Source of the DNA: Bacillota bacterium
GTDB lineage: Bacteria; Bacillota; Clostridia; Oscillospirales; Oscillospiraceae
Length of the DNA stretch: 8,605 bases
NCBI GenBank assembly: GCA_023406225.1
Contig: JAEXWS010000070.1
Location: 1-8,605, forward strand
Reading direction: 5' to 3'
Shown here: positions 4,571 to 8,605 of the stretch, piece after piece
Layout: each line of letters starts with the position of its first letter
Position numbering within the stretch: position 1 is the first letter of the stretch
The notes under the pieces: generated by a model
What the model was told of the DNA's origin: nothing
What the model saw: only the letters and a program-made list of their open reading frames with translations
Database searches by the model: none
Translations under genes and position numbers: made by a program

Positions 4571-4692
4571 ATCCGTCTCCTCATGCACTCTGGTTTTCGT
4601 ATCCTCGCGGGTCAAGTTCCAGCAAATGACACAGCCGGAGGTATTCATCCGCACGAAGTTCGCGCTTCCCTTTCGTCGTTCATGGCTCCTCC
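4563..4692. repeat. 130-bp direct duplication, copy 2
   Basis: Seen: partner of 3966-4095. It spans the last codons of the 88-aa gene, a GGAGGAG site, the 12-aa ORF at 4645-4683 (start shares ATGA with the 88-aa stop, end shares ATGA with the MNTSGC frame at 4648), and the AGGAG/GTG start of the 128-aa HTH gene. Differences from copy 1 include two amino-acid changes in the 12-aa ORF (Asp-Glu versus Gly-Lys) and one Val/Phe change in the MNTSGC frame, so the DNA rather than the peptide seems to have been copied recently. Confidence 0.9.
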
Positions 4693-4946
4693 TGCTCGTT
4701 CCTCGCCGTGATAGTTGTGGAGGGATAAAGACGATGTGTTTTTTCTCTATTCCGAAAGCGATGAAGCTCATAGACTAGATTTTCCGCCTCTGCCAGATAT
4801 TTTTGGAAAACAGTACAGTTTTCCTGTGTTTTCGTTGAAATAATGGCAATATGCACCTGTGTATATCGGATATATTTCAATGCCTCAGTGAATGCCTGCT
4901 GTTCTTGCTCTGTATTCTCGATTCCAACTAATCCAGATATTTTCAC
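4680..4946 (-). CDS. Hypothetical protein, 88 aa
   Basis: Seen: GTG at 4946 preceded by AAAAGGA, closely spaced. The product begins MKISGLVGIENTEQEQQAF, is largely helical with QVHIAIISTKTQ (about residues 30-41), then a tyrosine/arginine-rich helix AENLVYELHRFRNREKTHR, and ends EQEEP. No signal, membrane segment or known motif. It lies 18 bases after one repressor and its stop overlaps the 12-aa ORF of the duplicated cassette as ATGA. Codons are more AT-rich than in the left operon. Possibly a partner of the flanking repressors; not recognised. Confidence 0.6.
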   Translation of the reverse strand: MKISGLVGIENTEQEQQAFTEALKYIRYTQVHIAIISTKTQENCTVFQKYLAEAENLVYELHRFRNREKTHRLYPSTTITARNEQEEP

Positions 4947-4964
4947 TATTCCTTTTGCGCCCCC

Positions 4965-5162
4965 TCACGCGCTTTCGTCAGCATCCTCATAGAACCTTGT
5001 CCAGTCGAAGCCCAGCACCTTAGCGATTCGTTTCGCCATCTGCACAGACGGCTGTCTGCTTCCCACTTCAATGGAAGCATAGGTACTCTGGGCAATGCCG
5101 ATTTCCTCTGCGATTTTGTACTGTGACCGCTTGCCTCTGATTTCTACCAGCCACGATCTCAT
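4965..5162 (-). CDS. XRE/Cro-C1-type repressor paralogue, 65 aa
   Basis: Seen: ATG at 5162, overlapping the stop of the 60-aa gene by ATGA. A single HTH domain: MRSWLVEIRGKRSQYKIAEEI (helices 1-2), recognition helix around AQSTYASIEVGSR, then SVQMAKRIAKVLGF and the shared ending WTRFYEDADESA. The ending nearly matches that of the 5351-5551 gene, whereas the recognition helix differs, so operator specificity has probably diverged after duplication. Start depends on coupling to the gene before it, since no strong ribosome binding site is separate from that coding sequence. Role (inference): phage-type repressor or Cro-like antagonist. Confidence 0.8.
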   Translation of the reverse strand: MRSWLVEIRGKRSQYKIAEEIGIAQSTYASIEVGSRQPSVQMAKRIAKVLGFDWTRFYEDADESA

Positions 5163-5341
5163 TTCGGCACCCCGTTCTTTTGGTAAAATATTTTCCCAGT
5201 GGAATCTTTTTGATATTTTTCACGAAAAAGCATGGCTTTCATTTCTCCACGAATTTCCGCTTGATCATCGGTGTCTAGTCTAGTGTACAGGGAAAACGCG
5301 ACTACATCTTTTTCCTTGCAAATGAAACCTACGGTCATCAT
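5159..5341 (-). CDS. Hypothetical protein, 60 aa
   Basis: Seen: tandem ATGs at 5341 and 5338 after a GAGGGGGTG site; the stop overlaps the next repressor's start by 4 bases. Sequence: a beta-like start MTVGFICKEKDVVAFSLYTR, then TDDQAEIRGEMKAMLFREKY and a lysine-rich end. Small, mixed alpha/beta, no recognised motif. It sits between two paralogous repressors with 9 bases before it and an overlap after it, so the three are surely co-translated. A regulator partner or inducer is conceivable but unsupported. Confidence 0.6.
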   Translation of the reverse strand: MMTVGFICKEKDVVAFSLYTRLDTDDQAEIRGEMKAMLFREKYQKDSTGKIFYQKNGVPK

Positions 5342-5350
5342 GTCACCCCC

Positions 5351-5551
5351 TCACGCGCTCTCGTTAGCATCCTCATAAAACCTGGTCCACTCAAACCCCA
5401 GAACTGCTGCAATCCGCTTGGCGGTCTCCACGGACACGCCTCGTTTGCCTTTTTCGATGTTGCAATAACTGTTCTGCCGTATTCCGGCTTGTTCGGCTAC
5501 GCTCTTTTGTGTCATCCCACGTTGTTTACGTATGGCTAACAGATGAACCAT
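5351..5551 (-). CDS. XRE/Cro-C1-type repressor, first gene of minus operon, 66 aa
   Basis: Seen: ATG at 5551 with AAAGGGG about 8 bases upstream (an in-frame ATG at 5572 adds seven residues that would span this site). HTH: MVHLLAIRKQRGMTQKSVAEQ, recognition helix around RQNSYCNIEKGKR, then SVETAKRIAAVLGF and ending WTRFYEDANESA. A well-formed sigma-A promoter lies just upstream and faces it, and the plus-strand HTH gene at 5695 is divergent. This is the layout of a cI/cro-type switch, in which one product would shut off the other's promoter. The C-terminal tail marks it as a paralogue of the genes at 4184 and 4965. Confidence 0.85.
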   Translation of the reverse strand: MVHLLAIRKQRGMTQKSVAEQAGIRQNSYCNIEKGKRGVSVETAKRIAAVLGFEWTRFYEDANESA

Positions 5552-5586
5552 TTTTCCGCCCCTTTCATTCATATCTCGTTATGTGA

Positions 5587-5615
5587 TATATAGCACATGC
5601 TCGAAAGATTGTAAA
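5587..5615 (-). promoter_or_regulatory. Sigma-A promoter of the minus-strand repressor operon
   Basis: Seen on the minus strand: TTTACA (5610-5615), a 17-base spacer, and TATATA (5587-5592), about 35 bases before the start codon at 5551. The -10 is enclosed by an inverted repeat ATGTG (5581-5585) and CACAT (5594-5598), a plausible operator overlapping the promoter. GAGATA motifs on both sides (5572-5577, 5624-5630) may also be operator half-sites. Confidence 0.65.
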
Positions 5616-5640
5616 CCCATTTTGAGATAAAATAGAAAAT

Positions 5641-5684
5641 CCTGTTGCGTTCTTTATCTCTTTGCGAGATAATTGCGCAACAGG
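5641..5684. promoter_or_regulatory. Nested palindrome reaching into an SD; putative operator
   Basis: Seen: outer arms CCTGTTGCG (5641-5649) and CGCAACAGG (5676-5684), inner arms TTATCTC (5654-5660) and GAGATAA (5666-5672), both perfect and almost co-axial. The right outer arm ends in the AGGAGGG ribosome binding site (5682-5688) of the 5695 gene. As DNA the inner palindrome is a good dimer site for an HTH repressor; as RNA the hairpin would partly hide the Shine-Dalgarno. A third GAGATAA at 5624-5630 and a GAGATA at 5572-5577 (minus) support an operator array. Confidence 0.6.
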
Positions 5685-5694
5685 AGGGATTATA

Positions 5695-6330
5695 ATGTAT
5701 GCAATAGCTAAGCTCAGAAAGGAATTCAACGTTTCTCAGCAAACCCTTGCGAACCATCTTAAAATTGCTCAGAACACTCTAAGCAACTACGAACTTGGAA
5801 ACCGAGAACCTGATATCTCCACTTTAATCAAAATCGCAGATTATTTTGGCGTTGGCGTCGATGACATCCTTGAACACGAGACAAGTGTTTTCCCGATGGA
5901 CTCCAACAAGATTTCTGAATACTTGTCTTTTGAACGTTCACGTTGCAAGTATTCCGCAGAAGAAGTTTCCAAATTACTCTTAGAAAAAAAAATATCCATC
6001 CCTAAAGAAACAATTCTTGCATATGAAAAAAATCTGGCTACACCTCCCCTTCCGGTCTTTCTCGCTCTGTCTCAAATTTACGGTTCCAATTCTTATATGG
6101 AGACATTCGGTTTTTATCATAAAGACGATCCAAGAATAAACAATTTTTCTTTATCACAAGAATACAGAAATCTTCTATTTGAATTGCAAGCATGCCCACC
6201 CGACCGACTTGACGAAATAGAATCTATTATTCATGCCTATTGCGGTCCGTTGGATGAAACTGACCACACAATTCTCCGCTCCATTGCAGAAAAGTATAAA
6301 AAAGAATCCACCAAATTCAGGGTCGGGTAA
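5695..6330 (+). CDS. Two-HTH XRE-family transcriptional regulator, 211 aa
   Basis: Seen: ATG at 5695 with AGGAGGG upstream. Residues 1-60 are a standard HTH_3 domain: MYAIAKLRKEFNVSQQTLANHL, recognition helix around AQNTLSNYELGNREP, then TLIKIADYFGVGVDDIL. Residues about 72-130 resemble a second, degenerate HTH (ISEYLSFERSRCKYSAEEVSK ... ILAYEKNLATPPLPVFLALSQIYG). The C-terminal 80 residues are unassigned, with a helical NLLFELQACPPDRLDEIESI and IAEKYKKES. No S24 peptidase serine-lysine signature is visible, so LexA-type self-cleavage is unlikely. Codons are markedly AT-richer than in the next genes. It leads a plus-strand unit with the nucleotidyltransferase pair and the recombinase; no terminator is seen before 6368. 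Likely the lysogeny-side master regulator. Confidence 0.85.
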   Translation: MYAIAKLRKEFNVSQQTLANHLKIAQNTLSNYELGNREPDISTLIKIADYFGVGVDDILEHETSVFPMDSNKISEYLSFERSRCKYSAEEVSKLLLEKKISIPKETILAYEKNLATPPLPVFLALSQIYGSNSYMETFGFYHKDDPRINNFSLSQEYRNLLFELQACPPDRLDEIESIIHAYCGPLDETDHTILRSIAEKYKKESTKFRVG

Positions 6331-6367
6331 TCTACGTCGATTTTGGCAAAAATGAAAGGGTGATTCC

Positions 6368-6670
6368 ATGCCCCACTCCCTTCCCCCGGCCCTGGCCGCG
6401 CAGCTCTCCGCCGCCGCCGCGTCCTGCGGGTGCTCCCGGCTGGTGCTCTTCGGCTCCCGGGCCCGGGGCGACCACCGTCCCGGCAGCGATATCGACCTGG
6501 CCGCGTGGGGCCTGGACCCTGTTGCCGCCGGGCGGCTCCGCCTGCTGCTGGAGGATCTTCCCACGCTTCTGCGGTTCGATCTGGTCTCCGTCGCGCCGGA
6601 TACCTCCGCCGCCCTGCTGGAAAACATTGAAAGAGAAGGAGTTGAATTGTATGCCGCTGATGAAGTGTGA
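6368..6670 (+). CDS. mntA: MNT-type nucleotidyltransferase (MntA-like antitoxin), 100 aa
   Basis: Seen: the minimal nucleotidyltransferase signature GS-x10-DxD, here GSRARGDHRPGSDIDLA with Gly29-Ser30, Asp41 and Asp43, and a likely third metal ligand Asp71 in RFDLVSV. Length is normal for the family. AAAGGG lies about 7 bases before ATG 6368. Known: MntA proteins use ATP to (oligo)adenylylate a tyrosine of the HEPN toxin HepT and so silence it; related proteins form the HI0073 family. The partner gene follows with a 20-base overlap, as in known pairs. Codon use is extremely GC-rich compared with the regulator just upstream, suggesting a module border near 6330-6367. Family assignment is firm; antitoxin activity is inferred. 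Confidence 0.85.
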   Translation: MPHSLPPALAAQLSAAAASCGCSRLVLFGSRARGDHRPGSDIDLAAWGLDPVAAGRLRLLLEDLPTLLRFDLVSVAPDTSAALLENIEREGVELYAADEV

Positions 6671-7046
6671 GAACTTCCGCCGTGCCTTCTCCCGTCTGGA
6701 GGAGGCGCTGGCGGAATATGCCGCCGCGCCGGGTTCCACCGTCCTGCGGGACGGCGTGATCCAGCGGTTTGAGTTTACCTTTGAGCTGGCCTGGAAATCC
6801 CTGAAGGAGTATATGGAGGACCAGGGCGCCGCCGGGGACCTGAACTTTCCCAAGGGGGTCCTGAAAACCGCCTATGCCGCCGGCCTGATCTCGGATGAAT
6901 CCGTCTGGCTGGATATGCTGGCCTCCCGCAACATCACTTCCCATATCTACGATGACGCCCAGGCCGCCCAGGTCCTCGCGTCCATCCGCACCCGTTACAT
7001 GGTCCCTTTCTCTGCCCTCGCTTCCTTCTACGCCGGTCTGAACTGA
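6651..7046 (+). CDS. HI0074-family / HepT-like HEPN partner protein, 131 aa
   Basis: Seen: ATG at 6651 with AAGGAG 9 bases upstream (an internal ATG at 6660 is too far from it). The order RDGVIQRFEFTFELAWKSLKEY (residues 33-54), KGVLKTAYAAGLI (68-80) and W-x-DMLASRNITSHIYDD (86-102) is that of nucleotidyltransferase substrate-binding proteins of the HI0074 type. It contains R93-x4-H98-x-Y100, which fits the RX4HXY motif of HEPN RNase toxins such as HepT, the tyrosine being the known modification site there. Inference: either a toxin neutralised by the overlapping MntA-like gene, or a non-toxic binding partner, as first described for HI0074. It lies 9 bases before the recombinase gene, so all are co-transcribed. 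Confidence 0.85.
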   Translation: MPLMKCENFRRAFSRLEEALAEYAAAPGSTVLRDGVIQRFEFTFELAWKSLKEYMEDQGAAGDLNFPKGVLKTAYAAGLISDESVWLDMLASRNITSHIYDDAQAAQVLASIRTRYMVPFSALASFYAGLN

Positions 7047-7055
7047 GGTGTTCCC

Positions 7056-8605
7056 ATGCCCATCTCCAACAACTTTATGCCTCTGATGGAAACCCATGTT
7101 TCCCCCCTCCGGGACTACTGTATATATCTCCGCAAATCCCGCGTCGATCTGGAGGCGGAGGCCAACGGGCAGACGGATACCCTGAGCCGCCACCGCGCAA
7201 AGCTGCTGTCCCTCGCCAAGACCCTCCACCTGAATATCGGGCGCATTTATGAAGAAGGCGTGAAATCCGGCGAGACCATCACCTCCCGCCCGGTCATGCA
7301 GGAGCTTTTGCATGACGTGGAGGCCGGTATGTGGGCCGGGGTCCTCGTCATGGAGGTGGAACGTCTGGCCCGCGGAGACACCATCGACCAGGGCCTGGTG
7401 GCCCGTGCCTTCCAGTTCAGCAATACGCGCATCATCACGCCTGCAAAGACTTACGATCCCCAAAGTGATTTCGATCAGGAATACTTTGAATTTGGCCTGT
7501 TCATGAGCCGCCGGGAATATAAGACCATCAACCGCCGCCAGCAGCTTGGGCGGCTCGCGTCGGTCAACGAAGGGAAATGGCCCTCCAACCGTGCGCCCTA
7601 TGGATACGACCGGATCAAGCTGGAAAATCAAAAGGGCTGGACCCTGACGCCAAATTCTGACGCCGCCATCGTGGCCGATATCTTCCGGTGGTATACGGAA
7701 GGCGCCCCCGGGCCGGATGGATCTCTGATCCGCATGGGTCCCTCCCGTATCGTCTCCCGGCTGAACGATGCGGGCGTCCCCTCTCCCGCCGGAAAAGACT
7801 GGACGCCCTGGACCGTGAAAAATATCCTGGGAAATCCCGCGTATGCAGGCTGGGTCCGCTGGGGCAACCGTCCCCAGGTGAAGCAGCTCCGGGAAGGCCA
7901 GGTGGTCCGCACGCGTCCCAGGGTCAAACCCGGCGACGATTCCCTGAAGCTCCGCCCCGGCCTGCATCCCGCCATCGTCTCCCAGGAAACCTTTGACAAA
8001 GCCCGGTATCTCCTGAACACCAATCCCAGCCGCCCCGGTCCGAAGCAGCTTGGCGTCCGAAACCCGCTGGCCGGTCTGGTGAAATGCGATCAATGCGGCC
8101 GGAACATGGTCCGCAGGCCCTATAAAACCGGCCACAAAGACGGGTTGATCTGCCCATATACCTCCTGCCACACCGTCGGGTCCGACTTGGACGTAGTGGA
8201 ATCCGCCGTCCTCCAGGCTATGCGCTTCTGGCTCTCCGACTTCGAGCAATCCCAGCCGGAGGAAAGCACCGCCGCCGAAGAGGCGGAGCAGGCTTCCCTC
8301 TCCCGTTCCATGTCCTCCCTGAAACGGGAATTGGAACAAATCGACAAGCAGGAGCAGCGGGCATTCGATCTGGTGGAGCAAGGCGTTTATACCGTTGATA
8401 TTTTCACCGCCCGCTGTCAGGAGCTCTCCCGCCGCCGTGCGGACGCGGAGACCCGTTTACAAGAGGCCGCCGGCGCTCAAGAAAAGCTGAACCACAGCAT
8501 TCGGGAAAAGTCCCGCCTGGCCCCCGCCCTCCGCCGCGTTCTGGACGCCTACGACCTCGCGGAGACGGCGGAAGAAAAAAACGGCCTTCTCCATAGTGTC
8601 CTGGA
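7056..8605 (+). CDS. Large serine recombinase (integrase), C-terminus beyond window
   Basis: Seen: ATG at 7056 with GAGGTG 6 bases upstream; the frame stays open to the window end (516 codons). About 20 extra residues precede the resolvase domain, whose YLRKSR segment places the catalytic serine at residue 28; RLARGD is at about 103-108. The recombinase domain follows from about residue 178 (APYGYDR) with PSRIVSRLNDAGVPSPAG and NPAYAGWVRWG. A zinc ribbon has Cys344, Cys347, Cys366 and Cys371, then a long charged coiled coil from about 415 on (SLKRELEQIDKQEQRAFDL). Known: such enzymes integrate and excise phages and conjugative elements by serine-linked double-strand exchange between attP and attB, the coiled coil controlling direction. 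It probably marks the right end of the element, so an attachment site should lie just past the window. Confidence 0.95.
   Translation, partial: MPISNNFMPLMETHVSPLRDYCIYLRKSRVDLEAEANGQTDTLSRHRAKLLSLAKTLHLNIGRIYEEGVKSGETITSRPVMQELLHDVEAGMWAGVLVMEVERLARGDTIDQGLVARAFQFSNTRIITPAKTYDPQSDFDQEYFEFGLFMSRREYKTINRRQQLGRLASVNEGKWPSNRAPYGYDRIKLENQKGWTLTPNSDAAIVADIFRWYTEGAPGPDGSLIRMGPSRIVSRLNDAGVPSPAGKDWTPWTVKNILGNPAYAGWVRWGNRPQVKQLREGQVVRTRPRVKPGDDSLKLRPGLHPAIVSQETFDKARYLLNTNPSRPGPKQLGVRNPLAGLVKCDQCGRNMVRRPYKTGHKDGLICPYTSCHTVGSDLDVVESAVLQAMRFWLSDFEQSQPEESTAAEEAEQASLSRSMSSLKRELEQIDKQEQRAFDLVEQGVYTVDIFTARCQELSRRRADAETRLQEAAGAQEKLNHSIREKSRLAPALRRVLDAYDLAETAEEKNGLLHSVL

Noticed and set aside
4965..5551. Repeats in the HTH cluster as a possible CRISPR or tandem-repeat array
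   Set aside because: The similarity follows homologous 3' coding ends of paralogous HTH genes about 400-800 bases apart, without short regular repeat-spacer units.
5609..5638. Plus-strand promoter TTGTAA-18-TAGAAA before the 5695 gene
   Set aside because: Each hexamer matches only four consensus bases and the spacing is long; TTGAGA at 5622-5627 has no matching -10. A plus promoter must exist, but I cannot place it.
6360..6650. Plus-strand frame fused in front of the HepT-like gene (228 aa in total)
   Set aside because: The upstream part is a shifted frame of the MntA-like gene, Pro/Arg/Ser-rich; the ATG at 6651 has its own ribosome binding site.
6237..8381. 714-codon minus-strand open frame
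   Set aside because: It is antisense to the recombinase, HepT-like and MntA-like genes, all of which show conserved motifs; long antisense frames are expected opposite GC-rich genes, and the product is low-complexity Gly/Arg/Asp-rich.

Overview
This window looks like the integrase end of a mobile element (temperate prophage or integrative element) in a Firmicute, probably a gut Clostridia/Oscillospiraceae relative. That placement is an inference from strong GGAGG-type ribosome binding sites, frequent GTG/TTG starts, GC-rich codon use in most genes, a large serine recombinase, and small Cro/C1-type repressors typical of Clostridia elements. No rRNA, tRNA, CRISPR array or insertion sequence was seen.

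Layout. (1) Positions 1-2724, minus strand: a tight run of small early-type genes read leftward. It starts with a 66-aa helix-turn-helix (HTH) regulator (2524-2724), continues through several short unrecognised proteins, a probable one-TM protein and a zinc-ribbon protein, and ends in a DUF3850/ASCH-like protein cut by the window edge. (2) 2902-3324, plus strand: a DUF2513-like protein whose 3' end overlaps a convergent minus-strand gene. (3) 3208-5551, minus strand: a second operon with three paralogous HTH repressors interleaved with small unknown proteins. It contains a 130-bp direct duplication (3966-4095 and 4563-4692) that supplies the translation start of two unrelated genes. (4) 5552-5694: a divergent control region with a good minus-strand sigma-A promoter, repeated GAGATAA motifs and a nested palindrome reaching into a ribosome binding site. 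(5) 5695-8605, plus strand: a 211-aa HTH regulator, then an MNT-type nucleotidyltransferase with its HEPN-like partner (MntA/HepT-like, overlapping genes), then a large serine recombinase that runs off the right edge.

How the parts may work together (inference): the divergent HTH genes at 5351-5551 and 5695-6330 form a lysogeny-type switch. One arm drives the repressor-rich minus operon, the other drives regulator, nucleotidyltransferase/HEPN pair and integrase as one lysogeny-side unit. The nucleotidyltransferase/HEPN pair could serve as a stability or phage-exclusion module. The left operon resembles the early region of a phage-like element and is headed by its own HTH regulator.

The most unusual points are the duplicated start-site cassette, the chain of ATGA-overlapping tiny reading frames inside it, the SD-masking palindrome at 5641-5684, the hairpin at 2494-2517 that displays a copy of the neighbouring Shine-Dalgarno sequence in its loop, and fragments of apparent coding sequence without start codons. 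Functions of most small proteins are unknown, and no database search was possible.
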